A DNA stretch of 64,000 bases from Spirodela intermedia (GCA_902729315.2 LR746277.1:2857001-2921000); one strand, 5' to 3'. Numbered from the stretch's first letter, positions 49,801-63,235 are shown. Translations and numbers: made by a program. Notes: generated from the sequence alone by a model not told the origin.

Positions 49801-52800
49801 ACATCCTCCACGAGTTTCTGGTCTAAAATGTTCAAGCAACTAGCAACCTAGATGAAAAACGAAGCAGGACCATAGAGGTTATACGAAGCAGCAAATGGAT
49901 CACGAAATGAAAACAGAATGTCTAGATTCTCCCAAATGAATGGAATATATGAAATCAACAGCAATCACAAACCAGCAAACAATATTTGAAGATACCCAAA
50001 TATTAGCTTTTATTAATGTTATGCAGAACAAGTTTTTCCATATTAGGCTTTCCTTCTATTTTCCTTTCTGCCCTATTATTAGATTTATTTTCTTTTTCAT
50101 GTTTCTGTTACTAGACCTTTCTGTAATACCAGAAAGGTTTATAAGATGCCAATATAAATACTGGCATACTGCCCTGAGAAGGGCTAAGTCAGTTTTCACT
50201 TTCCTGCTTCTGCTGTATCTCGTAACATGGTATCAGAGCTTTCTCTCTGATCCTGTTTGAAGACAGCCGACAGAAGATCAACCAACCTTGGTGGTGACGA
50301 CAACTCCACATTGTAGGGAGTGTCACCTGGTTATCTTCTTCCTGCCTGCAGTACTTGAAATCGTTAGGTTTCTTGGTCATAAGCAGACCGGTGGATTCCT
50401 TGGACAGTGGCAGTTATTCTCAGTTTTTTGAACAGAAACTATTATTCGGACCACATCAGGGAATCTCTATTTGAGATTTTTTTGGCTATCTGGTCACGGC
50501 TGAAGAACATGGAGACAAAGGTCAGTGAATCATCATCCTTTGACCCAAGACATTCATTTGAAGTAATTAAGGTATGTTCAGATCACCCTAAAATTACTGA
50601 GAGATTCCGATTTGACGGAATCAATTTGTTCCAATGGACATCATATGTGACACTTATTCTACGTGAGAGGAATCTGGATCTCACCTGACGTAATCCTTGT
50701 CAAGTATTGACAACTTAGGATATTCTCAGTGGAAAAAAGAAGAAGCACTGATTCAATATTGGATGCTAGACAATATTTCACCAAAGATAAGTAATAGATT
50801 TCTTTTTTTGAAATCTGTAAAGGAATTATGGGACAAGGTTCATCATGTTCACTCTACTAAACATGACGAATCCCATATTTATAGATTGGTACAGAAATCT
50901 CTGACTTTAGTATAAGGAACATTGATTGTTCTGGAATATGCTTACGAATTGGATCCATCTGAAGAGAAATTGACCACTACAGACCAATCAAGAACCCTGA
51001 TATTGAAGAACGAAATTATATCATGAAAGACAGACTGTATAAATTTCTAATGGGGCTAAATCTAGAAAATGAGACTCTAGTAAATCAGATCCTTGCTCAG
51101 GAAGTAGTACCAAATATTGAAGAGGTAATTGCATTAGCCAGATAAGAAGAAAATACTAGAAATTTGAGAAATAATTTAAAGACAGAAAATGTTGCATTCA
51201 GCACTCTCAAGGGTAAAAATATCTATGTATTAAAAAAGGGGGATAATAAAGTATCATTCTTCAAAGGAGATCCTAAGACTGACCCGAAAGCACACTTATT
51301 TTCAACTTATAGTTGGAAAAATCATCACACTAAGGAGGCATGCTGGAAGACCCATGGCAAACCACCAAATTATGGTAAGTTGCATTTGGCTAATGCTCAA
51401 AATGAAGATGATATTGAGCCCATGATTCAAGGAGTTAGTCAAGATGGATCTACTTTCTCTCAGCCTTTCAAAGATTAAAAAACTCAGAGAAGAAATTGAA
51501 CAGCCAAGGAGAATGATCAGCTCCACTTCCCTCACATATGCTAGTAAGTATTTTCCTAAACGTTTTTCATTATGCTTAAATACCTCATCATTGGCATCAC
51601 CTTCACCCCAAAAAGTATCCTGGATCATTGATTTTGGAGCTACTGATCATATAACACCATATGCATCACTATTCATAACATATGAGGTATGTACCAATAA
51701 TCAGAAGGTGACTACTATAAGTGGGGATTGTTACCTGTAGCTAGCATTGGATCAATTTATCTTGAAAAATTAGGGTCATTAAGATATATTCTTCATGTTC
51801 CAAGGTTGAATGCACATCGATTGTCATTGAAAAAATTAGGTAAAGACTTGAATTGTCTGATATTATTTGACGACGATTTCAGTTTCTTCTATGATAAGAC
51901 CTTGGGCAAGAGGATTAGACATGTTAGAGCATGGGATGGACTCTACTGCATAGGATGTATGGACAAGACATTATTGACGAATTTCAGTCCAAACATTTCC
52001 ACTTTTGCTTCTACTTCTCCCTTGAACAAATTGTTGTTGTTGCATTGTCGTTTAGGACATCCATCCATAAAAGTACTTCGATATTTATTTCCAAAACTAT
52101 GTCATACAATTGGTGTATCTACTTTCATATGTGAACCCTATCAAATACCTAAGCAGCAACGAATTTCATTTCCTTCTACTAGAAATAAAAGTGAATCCCC
52201 TTTTTACATAATACATTCTGATATATGGGGTCCTTCATCCAGTGGTGTTAGGGACTTCAGATGGTTTTTGTGGATGATTGTACTAGGTTCACATGGATTT
52301 ACCTAATGAAAATAAAATCACAAGCCAATAGTGTCATTCAGAGGTTTATCAAGCTAATTCAAAATCAGTTTAGTATAACTCCTAAGAAATTCCAATCAAA
52401 CAATGCTAAGGTTTTTTCCAATTCTATTATCTCCAATTTCTTTGTAAAGGAGGGCATTGTTCATGAATTTTCTTGCCCCTATACACCCCAGTAAAATGGG
52501 GTAGCTGAAAGAAAAATTAGGCAACTGCTGGAAATTACAAGGGATGTCATGTTTAAAGCCCAAGTGCCGAAGTACTTATGGAGTGAGGCAGTACTAACGG
52601 TCACTCATCTTGTTAATCGTCTCCCATTAGAAGCATTATTATTTAAGACTCGCAAAGCCTTATTACAGGGTCATTATCTTACTGTGCAATATGGACCAGA
52701 TTTACCTCTTCGAGTATTTGGGAGTGTTACATATATCCATCAATCGCAAAATGGACTGTCTAAATTTACCCCTAGAGCCATAAAGGTAGTCTTTGTGGGC

Positions 52801-55800
52801 TATTCCAATACACAAAAAGGATATAAATTTTATAACCCAAGATATCAAAAATTTATTGTGACAATTAATGTCACATTTGATGAAAGTAGCATATATTTCC
52901 AGTAGATAACGACTCAAGTATCTAGCTATGCTATTCCTGTGCTAGAAAAACATGATTTACACATTGAGATTCTCAATGAGAATGAAGTTCTTAAAATGAT
53001 ACCAGTAAATTTTCCAACTCCACCTCCACCAAATCGATTTGGTCAAAATTATTATCAAAGAAAGCCAAAGATAATCAGAGATACCAATGAATAGGATCTG
53101 CCTGATGCAACAGATGCCTATGAACATCCTGACGCAGCAGATACCCATGAACAAGATCTACTTGACGCAACAGATGTCCATGATTCTATTATTGAATATG
53201 ACAATTCACTGATTGATCAACAGAACCTTCTTATTACTCAAGGAGATAAAATTTGCCCTATTGCTCTTCACAAAGGAATAAGAGAATGTACAAAGAAAAA
53301 GGTATATCCATCTTGCAATTATGTATCTTATCATCACCTATCTCCACAATATAGGTAATTTCTGTCAACACTTGATAAACACAATACTCCTCAAAACACT
53401 GATGAAGCTTTAAGAAGCCCTCCATGAAAAAAAGCAATGGAAGAGGAGATGTTAGCTCTACAAAATAATCAAACTTGGGAACTTATGCTACTTCTTAAAT
53501 GGAAGAAAACCGTGGGTTGTAGATGATTATACACTATTAAGTATAAATCTGATGGGACTGATGAGCGTTTTAAAACTCGACTGGTGGCAAAAGGCTTTAC
53601 CCAATGTTATGAGATTAATTACATAGAGACCTTTGCTCCAGTTGTGAACATGCGAACAGTTTGGATATTAATATCCTTGGCTGTGCATTATAGATGATCT
53701 TTATTACAATTTGATGTGAAAAATGCATTCTTGCATAGAAAAATCTCAGAAGAAATATATATATGGAGCTTTCACCAGGGTACAAAGACCCAAATGATAT
53801 TCTAAAAGAATGCAGATTTAAGAAGGCATCATATGGCTTAAAATAGTCACCAAGAGCTTGGTTTGGCCACTTAACTAAAACAACATGAGCTTTGGGATTC
53901 AAGCAAGCTAATAGAGATCATACCTTATTTTGTAAACAATCGAGTTCAGGAAAAATGATGATCATACTAGTATATGTCGATGACATGATTGGCACAGGAG
54001 ATGATATGCAAGAAATCACTTCTCTTCAAAAACAACGGACGGCTGTTTTGATATCAAAGTGTTCAGACAATTAAAATACTTCTTGGAAATTGAGGTAGCC
54101 TACTCTCGTGGAAATTTATTCCTATCTCAAAAAAAGTATATTACAGATTTACTCAAATATACAAGCATGAGTAACTGTAAACTAGTGTGTACACCAATTG
54201 AAGCTAATATACTCAACGGCTCATGGGAAAATTAATTTATCTATCCCATACTAGACCGGATATTGCTTACTTAGTTGAGGTGCTAAGCTAATATATGCAT
54301 GACCTTTGGGAGGTACATCATCAAGCTGCTCAATGAGTCCTAGTCTATCTTAAAGAAACAATTGGCATGGGAATCCTATTTAAAAGGGGAGATTCTCTTA
54401 CAGTAGGCATCTATACCGATGCTGATTATGCTGGTTCAGTTGATGATAGGCGCTCTACTACTAGGTATTGTTGTCTCATTGGAGGAAATTTGATCACTTG
54501 GCAAAGCCAAAAATAGAGAGTTGTGGCTTGATCAAGTGCTGAAGCAGAATTTAAGGCTATGGCCCTTGGGATTTGTGAAGGCATTTGGATAAAAAATATA
54601 CTAAATGACTTAAAAATACCTATGGAAGGTTTGATTACTTTGTTCTGTGACAATCAGTCCACAATATGTATTACACATGTTCCTGTTCAGCATAACAAGA
54701 CCATACACATTGAAGTAGAAGAGACATTTTATTAAACAGAAACTTGAATCGAGGATGTTTTGCACAGAGTATGTCTCATGTACAAATCAGTTGGCTGATA
54801 TATTAACTAAGGGAATTTCTGCAACAGAGTTTTACAAACAAAGGAGCAAGCTGGGCATGAATGATATCAACGCACCAACTTGAGAGGGAGTGTTACGCAG
54901 AACAAGTTTTTCTATATTAGGCCTTCTTTCTATTTTCCTTTCTGTCCTATTATTAGATGTATTTCCTTTTTCATATTTCTGTTATTAGTCCTTTCCATAA
55001 TACCGGAAAGGTTTATTAGACGCCAATATAAATACTGGTGTACTGCCTGACAAGGGCTAAGTCAGTTTTCCCTTTCCTACTTCCACTATATCTCGGAACA
55101 ATTAACAGCATAAATATCTGTTTAATAGGAACTAAAGCCATCCATTCAAAAAAAGTTGAATACATGGATCCCTATTTACCAGTATGTCTTAGCTTCAGAG
55201 TGGATTAACTCAGTTGCTGGGCATCTATTTCAGTCTATCATTCAATTTTCTACCAGTCCGTTGCAGGCTTTCCTGTTCCTTGGTCTGTCTGTCCTGCAGA
55301 TACTAATCTCAGGTTATTCTACAACCAGCCAAATTTTAGTCAGTTAGGTACTAGCTTTAGATCAGATATCAAGGACTTAGACATGTATAGGTCCACATAA
55401 AGCTAGGGGAACGGAATGAAAAGCTCAATCTATTAAAAGTCCATTCATTTCACAAGGCTCCTTCTCCCTCTCCATTAATCAGATATGCAGGGATCGAATC
55501 AGAGGGTGGGTGTAACTCTTCCTAATAATAAATTATTGATTACCATCACTTGATCCCAAAAGATTGGGGTAGGAGAACCCATTGGTCCGAACTTTTTTTC
55601 TTACAAGCAAGCCTCTAAAACGAAAAACCCAGTGAGAATTATTTCATCAACAGTCAGGTTCATGATTTCAACGAAACATTCAGCACCTATCATATCCAAT
55701 AATCTATACACCAGGAAGAAGAAAGATGGATTCCTTTGTAAACATCCATTCATAAAATTGCATTTCAAGTGACTTGACAACATTAGCATTAGAGGATCAA

Positions 55801-58800
55801 ACATGGGAGGATAGACGGACCAGTTATGGAAATTGTGAGGCCAACATTATTGTCCCTCCTATTGACCTGATATAACAGGTCAGATACGCATGGTGAGGAG
55901 CTCATTTAGACGTCAAAGATGTCATTTAACCGGCTAGAAACAGAAATTAAACATTAAGAAAAAACTCCAGCAGAAGACGCCACATTGGAAACCTCATTCA
56001 TTCTGTGTAATGGGTGGGTTGAACTTTTTTTAAGAGATTTTGTGTGGATATAACGAATCTTTTTGCCGGAGATGCCTGAAAATGTACCAGATTAAATGTT
56101 GTCAGCATCTTGCAACTTAATGTCCTACGTTGGAAATGTCTGAGAAAACTGTAATTTGATGAGCCTATGTTTTTTCATTCTGAAATCCACACCACTAACG
56201 ACCAGACGATGCTAATTTTCCAAGAAAATCCCAATTCAAACTGTATCATTTGATATTGCTTTCTAATTGCCTTATACACAAGCAAATAGCTTGTTCAAGA
56301 AAGAAAATACAGATGCAAAGAAACGGAAAATTAGGCCCTCGAAAAATTGTCATATTACGATGGAAATTTTTAACCTAGAACCATTTGTAAAGAAGAGAAA
56401 ATAATTTTCCATCACATGACAAGGACAAAAATAACTTAATGGCTGGTCAGCTATTAGCACATAACGTTGAGAGTTACAGTCCCGAGCCCAGTGTATTCTG
56501 CATAATATTGAAGAGCAATGTCCAAAACAGATACTTGCGACTAAAGATACATCAGCCCAAAGGATAGGTATAAACAACAATAGGAATAATACATTTGAAA
56601 ACAGGCTATAAATGTAGATAAGGAAACCTCTGAAACAATGACAAAGATTAGCAAAAGAAATGACTCACAGAAATTGCTGTATAGCAAGCCCGGACATCAA
56701 TTTCTCCTCCATCATGCATTCTAGTGAAAATAAAGCAAGACTCGTTATTAGATGAGAATGCATATCTAGTGAGTACGTTTTCAAAAGGCCAATGGATAAA
56801 AATTGTATAAATCAAGCTCGTATCTCTAAGATTTTAATATTACAGTGAATGATGCATTCAGAGCAAGCGAATAAATTTAAGGTATCCATAATAGCCATAT
56901 TCAGCATGTGAGGAGAAAAATGTAAAAGATCGCTGAATAGGATCAAGAGCATTCTCAATTAATTGCTAAGAATGATCCCGTATTGAGTACGATAACACCA
57001 AATATATGATTATAAAAATGAGGGTATTTCCTTCATTCCCAATCGCTTTGAATTAGATAACTAGATTACCTTAACAAACTCATGGATTGCTCTTAGACCG
57101 CGTGCAACTCGTCTACAGTATATACATGACAATGACAGAAAATTGGGTCTAACACGATGGGAATGTTAAGAATGGTCACACTTCGATGACTACAAGTTAA
57201 TAATAAAGATGAAGCTAGTTCACTCATTGCCACTGGGTTTTGAGTTGGTGTGGAACCACCAAGGTTAGCAATAATTAATCATTCTGAAAGCAGTTGTAAA
57301 GCAGGAAATGAATGAGCCCAGAATCTGGTATAGTTAAGTTCCGAGTGGCAATTTATATAAAGAAAATAGGCCAATGCGTAGCCATATCACTGCACAAGAG
57401 AGGTAAAATCAGACGTGTATCTTGGAAGGGCCATGTACCTGACAGCACCACAGCTCAATTAGCTGTAAGACCAGAAGTACGGGACATTCTCTTCTTGAGA
57501 ATAAAACAAGGATCAAATAAAGGGTGTAGGCATTCAATTTTCACACAAAAAATCTTAGGTGGGCAAGTTCATTCTAATTAGCCATCTAAGGCTTCTTCTA
57601 AGGGTAAGATGCTGAGGTTGTGTTTCAGTGGTGCTCTGTAAATATATCAAGCGTAGGAAAATGTAGGCATTTGCTTTTTTTTGAAGCAGATGATGCAGGG
57701 TTGCAATAGCGAAAACAGAGCCGTCTCACATCCGGATGATGACAAATGACCCAGAGAAGATAGACTATAGTTATAGTGGGAGAATGGAAATGTAACACAG
57801 AGAAGATTGAAGGGTTATCGAAAGATGTTTCTTCGTCAATTCAGTTAATCATTGCAACTTCTCCATTTGGGAATGAGCCACAAAGGAACCAAAAGCATTA
57901 ATTCAATTGCATGAAATGATGTGGTGATGTAATGGCATATTGTCCACTAGGTTCTAAACAACTAGAATCCTATTCTATTGAACTAACTTCATTTAAAAAT
58001 CAACAACCATTATCGTCAGTGACACAAATACACAGAACAAATGTAAACTTCATCATCCCATCATAACGTCCTGAGTTAACCAAAATCTAATAACTTTTCT
58101 CTGTCAAATTTGATAATGTGATGCAAAAATTAAAACTTTATCAAGAAAAAAAGTCTTTAAGTACATGGTTCGGGCATATTAAAACAAACCATTCAAGGTT
58201 TGTGTCCCAAATACAATAAGTTTCTGAATAGTATAACATATAGATCTTCTACATAAGATTAATTATGGCCAATAATGCCTATCATTAAAAACGTTATCCT
58301 AAGCTGTGAAAGGAAGAAATAGGTAGACAGTGAAATCCCTAAATCACATAAGACTTTCATATAATTGAATCCCTTTCCTAGACTGATCTCTTAGAAAAAG
58401 ACATGCCACGTGAATGACTTTCAAAGACAATGCTAAGATGATGAACGTGTATACTAGACAAGAAGAACTTCAAAGTGTAAGTAATCTCACCTAAAGGCCC
58501 CAGAGACATCCTTCATTCGCAATAAAAATGAGTGAATTTTATGTCTGAAATATGGAAAATTATCTGGTCAGTTTTTATAAATCATAAAGTGTGTGAATGT
58601 TCTCATAAAAGGTTATTAATAAAGTAAAAATGACCACCTATTTATTGATGACAAGGCCCTCTCTGTTCCTAACGTAATAAGAGAGTTTACAGCGGCATAT
58701 GTTGAGGCTACATGAGACAACTGACACAACAACCATTCATGAAGGCTTGATGAGAACAAAATAAAAGAACTGATTTCACATCTTCAATCATACTTCGCGC

Positions 58801-60083
58801 TCATACTTAAAGCTGAAGCATTTCTAACAAAGGAGGGAAATGCTCAACACAGTTTTGATGAAACAGACCTGACCAGGTCCACCACCATATCCTCCTTCAT
58901 TATCCTGCAAAGAAAATCAAAGTTACGATAGTTAACATTGCCAATTAAGGGATTCGACAGTTTGTCAGAGTTGAGGTACATTGTAGATCGTCCATCTTGA
59001 TATGAGGCAATATGTTTCCCAATAATTCATCATAAATTGCAACTTTCCGGCATTTCACTATGATGAGCATCTCCATTACAATGCCAAAAGTTATATTATT
59101 TCTTCCCATTAATTTTATTCTGATTCATCAAACAATAAGAATAAGACAATGTTACATTTCATCAATCCCCATATAAAACCTTTGTGAACAAAAATCAAGG
59201 CCCCGCCATGTAAAATAGCACCATTACCAGAGCCATCTGATGATTGAATCTAATTCAATGGACCTGTAACTGAACTGGCAGCTGACATCAAATGAGAAGA
59301 GGAGTTGAACGTGAGAGGTTCAATACCTGACAAAGGGATAGGAAATCCACCACATTATTCTCCATCTCTGAATCCACGGACTCTCCCAACAAGGCAAGTG
59401 AGTGCAGAATCCAGTAGCACAACCAAGGACGACTGGAGCAATCAGAAGAAGAGTAAAATTCTATGAGATAAACTAATTCAAAGGCCCACGCCGAGCTGTA
59501 CAAAAATAGTCAGACATAGCAAGGATCCGTCGACCAATTACAGGAAAAAAGCGCGGGAAAGAAGAGGAAAAGGACATGAGACAAGTCAGCATGGAGGAAA
59601 CAACGATGGAAAATGTGAAAGTCTTCGAACTTGCTTGGCATCGAGGACATGAAAGTTTGGCCCCAGCTGTCTCAAACCCCTTGTTAAGTACTCGATATGC
59701 TTGTCACGCCAAAGCTCCAACCTACACAAAACACCGAGACATGAAATTAAACAAAACAACTTAAAATAAAAGTCCCTCAGCTGCAGGATGTAAAAAAGTG
59801 CGCGACTATACACATTCAATCCGGAGAATTAATGCAAACAACGAGATCCCCCAAACCAGCAGAAAAGAGATGAGAAGAGACGACGGAAACAAAGCAACCG
59901 TGGAAGTCGGCACGGAAATTACATGCTTTCCTGCGTTTGAAACGATGCGTCTTCCAGGGACTGCAATATCCCAAAAACGCGCCCTTCAGCGGCGATCTGA
60001 TCCCGCTGAGTCACCGTCAGTCTCTTCTGGGGAGGAGCCGCCGAAGAAGAAGGCGAGGAACCGTCACCCGCAGATTGCTCCAT
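43865..60083 (-). CDS. FTB: Protein farnesyltransferase beta subunit (ERA1-type), 14 exons, 463 aa
   Basis: This is the zinc-containing catalytic subunit that, with the alpha subunit, farnesylates CaaX proteins. In Arabidopsis it is ERA1, which restrains abscisic-acid responses. Minus-strand exons: 60083-59923, 59721-59635, 59432-59327, 58904-58869, 58720-58638, 58544-58491, 56720-56669, 49847-49783, 49095-49039, 48857-48785, 45603-45517, 45441-45252, 45097-44994, 44101-43865. The frame is open through all of them. Motifs: RPWLCYWILHSLALLGE, EGGYGGGPGQ, GEIDVRACYTAIS, GEPGSEAHGGYTFCGLA, GFQGRTNKLVDGCYSFWQ and GGFRDKPGKPRDHYHSCYC. Zinc ligands are Asp280, Cys282 and His403. Fourteen exons match the Arabidopsis gene. 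The acidic insert in exon 12 is a plant feature. Intron 2 has a GC donor. Intron 7 carries a copia element. Start is the only ATG in frame at the 5' end. Confidence 0.95.
45604..48784 (-). other. Large intron 10 of FTB
   Basis: 3181 bp between exons 10 and 11. Only short frames without known domains. No transposon ends were seen. Confidence 0.8.
50017..50227 (+). repeat. 5' LTR of the copia element
   Basis: Starts TGTTATGC and ends CGTAACA, directly before the primer-binding site. It has a TATA-like aatataaata at about 50151. By eye it differs from the 3' LTR at about 25 positions. Confidence 0.93.
54890..55100 (+). repeat. 3' LTR of the copia element
   Basis: Starts TGTTACGC directly after the polypurine tract and ends CGGAACA, followed by the ATTAA target duplication. 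It has the same length as the 5' LTR to within a base. Confidence 0.93.
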
Positions 60084-60879
60084 GGCCGCCCCGCCTTTCC
60101 TCCTCTCACCCCTTCTGCTACTGGCGAGTAGTCGGCCTCTTATCCTCCTTCCTAGGCCGCATTCTCCATCGCCAAGGTTGGAAATGCCGCGACGAGTCGC
60201 CGGTGGCCACCCCACTCGGCTCAGTGGAACACCAGCAACTCGGATCTTGACTCAGCTGAAGGTCAACTGTTTTTCATCAATTTATTTTTTTAAAATGAAT
60301 TTTTAAGACTAAATAAATAAATATCATAAAGTCTTCTCCTAGTCCCTTTAGAAGGTTAGATTAATAATATTATGATTTAAAGGGGTAATATCAATAAAAT
60401 GACGTCAATGAAGGTACCACTTAGGTAAGATCTTTATGTCATCCTAGTCTGCAACAATTAGGCGCAGATCTTCTCCTCCACAGATCATTTTCAACAAGAA
60501 TTGATTGCAGGTAGTCATTGGAATTGAACTCGAGACTGATTATAGAAAACCAGATCAATAGGGAACACAATGGGGAGAGAGAGATAAAAGATGGGAGAGG
60601 CCTAACAAGGACTCTACTGGAGGAATGGGGGAAGGGGGAGGCAAGATAGCTGATATCCAAGACTATGAAGAGATTGCAAAATTCTTCCTCCCTCTCCTTT
60701 TGAAATTAGGCGATCATATAAGTTGTCCTTATCCATTGCTTTGTCAATTGCTTCTACTTTGGACCATTAATTTTTCTCTAAATGGTTCGACTGCTCTAAA
60801 TCTATTGTCAACAACTTGATCGCTTCAGAACTAGATTATTTTATTTCAGAGAAGATGGGTTGACTCATATTCCTTTTCT
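60084..60879. other. FTB upstream region and intergenic sequence
   Basis: 60084-60260 is GC-rich and probably holds the FTB leader and core promoter (minus strand). A clear TATA box was not found. 60260-60879 is AT-rich and has no supported gene. It may be the worn edge of the gypsy remnant that follows. Confidence 0.45.
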
Positions 60880-61580
60880 AGACCATTGTTAGTAAACCTA
60901 CCAACTTGAACCCTAGGGAACCCACCTTGGACATTGCTTCTACCTCCATTTGGTAGAGAAGTATTGGCTACTCCCTCCTAAGAGATTCACCTTGTCTTCA
61001 ATGTGAAAATCAAGAAATTGGAGGTGGATGATGCAACCCAAGCAGACTCCCACGTGGCTTCAGTAGTTAGTAGGTTGCACTACCTGATAAAAACTTCTAG
61101 GCCAAATTAGTTGAGATCCTTGTCCAAATTGGAGATAGCTGATGGGGCTAGGGGTGAGCGATCCTTTCACTTTCTTGAGCTAGGACATGTGGAAGACTAG
61201 GTGGAGACTGACCATTGGGCATAACTTTAGCTTGTAAGTCACCAGCCCAATGCACTTCACAACCTTAAACGGGCTGAAGAAGTCGGGTTAGCTTCTCATG
61301 GGGCCGTTGTGCGAAGGATTGTTGATGGTAAAGACTCAATCAAAGGAAAATAGAGTCACCTAGCTGAAATTTGGTATCTTGACATTGCTGGTTGGCATGT
61401 GCCTTCATATAGGCACGAACTCAACTCAAATAGTGCTTGAGTTGATAGAGTGTCTGGTCTCATTCTCACAAGAGGTAATCAACACCATTTGTTTTTCCCT
61501 AAGTTGGAATCATACTAAAGAAGAGTTAGAGGCTTGCAACTATAAACGATCTGAAAAATAGAAAACCCCACCAAGGAATT
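60880..61580 (-). mobile_element. Ty3/gypsy pol C-terminal fragment
   Basis: On the minus strand broken frames give QQSFAQRPHEKLTRL (about 61340-61270) and further words like WAGDLQAKVMPNGQ and SLPHVLAQES. They match the end of plant gypsy integrase (QQSLAQR-KLSPRY...GPVAYKLALP...IHPVFHVSQLK). Stops interrupt it. The region upstream in pol was not recognised, so only the 3' part of the element remains. Confidence 0.65.
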
Positions 61581-61587
61581 ATAGTTA

Positions 61588-63235
61588 GTGTTTGATAAGT
61601 CTTCATTATCATGAGTTAATAATTAGTAAATAATATAATTTTAGCCTTAACTCGTGATAAATAGACTTATATTTGTGTTAAAGTGGGAAAAGTGGTTTTC
61701 AGTTGATTAATGTGATTTTTTGGGTAATTATGTGATTTTATACGAATTTATATGATTTTTACAGTCTTACTTTTGAGATAAATGAAGAAAAAGAAATAAA
61801 ACTAAAATATTACAAAATGGGGGGACCCGCCGGCCAGCCGGGCCTGCAAGCAGGTCGGAAGTTCAGTCAGGGAGTAGCCGTGAGCAAGGGCTCGAGCGGC
61901 TTGGACCGATAGGGGCACGTGTGCGCCACTCCCCTTCCACATCACCGGTGGCCAGCCGGCTGTGGGGCAAGGAGTGGTCGTACACACGAGAGAAGGAACT
62001 TTGCTTAGAAACGTAACATTACTATATATTCGTCCAAAAAATCCGCACACAACCGATGTGGGACTAAACCCGCGTCACACCTTCCTCAGAAGGGGTGGAC
62101 AACTGGCGCGGATACAAATCCTCCCAGAGTCAAAATTCATATATTTTTATCTGATTATCGCGACTTTTCTGCAGATCGCCGGTGAAGGATTAAGCAACGA
62201 GAATCACCGGATCATCGGCGAAAATCTCGTCAACACAATTCGCGGAGCATTGCTACTAAAATTATTGAACGATTCGCGATAAAAGGATCGCGAATCCATC
62301 GAGTAAATCATCTCTAATAGATCAACGAACAAGTCATCGTCAGGAAGAGGACGATCCGCCGGGAGACGAGTCGCCACCTCCTGAGAGTGTACCAGATGCG
62401 ATGAAGAGCCTCCTCTTGCTGCGTAGACCTGAGGATGAAGCTCCCTAACATGCGCCCCACCTCCATCCGGCTCCTCTCTGTCGGGTGACAACCACCGGAG
62501 AGCCGCAAAGTTGCCATTTTTCTGCTCCGCCGGGTGACAGCTGCCGAAGACGACTCGACGACCCATTTCATTAATCTCTAGACTTCGCGAGAAGATCTAG
62601 AAATTGCCCACGTCATCTTTGTCCAAGGAGAGCCTTCGAGGCTGTGGACACTACACGACGATCCTTCCGAACGCTCAGGATTTCGGTGCATCACCGACGC
62701 ATCGCCGTCGCGACGTCAGAACTCTGTTTTCCTACTTTTAACTTACTTTACGCTTCATTTAGTGATAATTTTTGTGTTTTTAATTTACCAAAATATACCT
62801 TGTTCAATTACGATTCTTACAGCTTTTATAGATCTTAATTTGATTAATTAAATCGTCTGTAATCGCTTACATAAGAATCGCCGGGCGGAACTCTGTTTCC
62901 ATCCGATTCGCGTTCGCCGGGCACTGACGTCATCTTGACGTCCGCACCCTTATTTCCCTTTTTTGTGAATTTTAAATATATTTTCTTTTCATTTCCTAGT
63001 ATACAATTCATAGAAAATCGTATTCATTGAGAAAAATTCTGAATAATTACCATATATTATATTACATCCCTGTGATTAACCTGGAAAATTACCGCTATTT
63101 TTGGAAGTTTTATTGAATTATAATTGATATATTTGTTCAGAAATACTTCTAAATATCTGAAAATTCGTATTTTCTAGTTTTATAAATTTTATATTTGTGT
63201 GATTTAATATACAACGACTGAGTCACGTCAGTGTT
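61588..63235. mobile_element. Solo LTR of about 1.64 kb with 5-bp target duplication
   Basis: The segment 61593-63230 starts TGATAAGTCTTC and ends GAGTCACGTCA. It is flanked by GTGTT on both sides (61588-61592 and 63231-63235). It contains no gag or pol sequence. Its interior (61820-62960) is more GC-rich than the flanks, with a T-rich right part. Length and lack of coding sequence suit the long LTR of a Ty3/gypsy element left by LTR-LTR recombination. It is unlike the LTR at 5228. Confidence 0.7.

Larger units (their letters stand above)
50012..55105 (+). mobile_element. Ty1/copia LTR retrotransposon, structurally complete, coding-dead
   Basis: The element spans 50017-55100 between ATTAA target duplications (50012-50016 and 55101-55105). 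LTRs are about 211 bp each, TGTTA...GGAACA or GTAACA. The primer site TGGTATCAGAGC (50228) and polypurine tract GAGAGGGAG (54881-54889) are intact. Coding blocks in order: gag (50510-51475), protease DFGATDH (about 51630), HCRLGHPS (52043), integrase HSDIWGP (52207), reverse transcriptase with LVYVDDM (about 53970) and RNase H EAEFKAMA (about 54541). Stops and frameshifts occur throughout (for example at 50686, 50913, 52492 and 53697). The second integrase Asp is Asn (FQSNNAKVFS). It lies antisense to FTB. Confidence 0.93.
49848..56668 (-). other. Giant intron 7 of FTB (host of the copia insertion)
   Basis: 6821 bp in total, about 5.1 kb of which is the copia element and its target duplication. 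The remaining 1.7 kb (49848-50011 and 55106-56668) is ordinary AT-rich intron with no recognised feature. Donor GT at 56668 (gtgagtc) and acceptor AG before 49847 (catctag) are intact, so splicing across the insertion is plausible. Confidence 0.85.

Noticed and set aside
60084-60215. An upstream in-frame extension of FTB by 44 residues
   Set aside because: The frame is open, but its first codon at 60215 is GTG and there is no ATG before 60083, so a nuclear gene would start at 60083.
59919-60250. Plus-strand open frames opposite FTB exon 1
   Set aside because: They are antisense shadows of GC-rich coding sequence, with no similarity to known proteins.
62204-62571. Overlapping 120- and 85-codon frames on the minus strand
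   Set aside because: They lie inside the solo LTR, overlap each other in different frames and show no domain.
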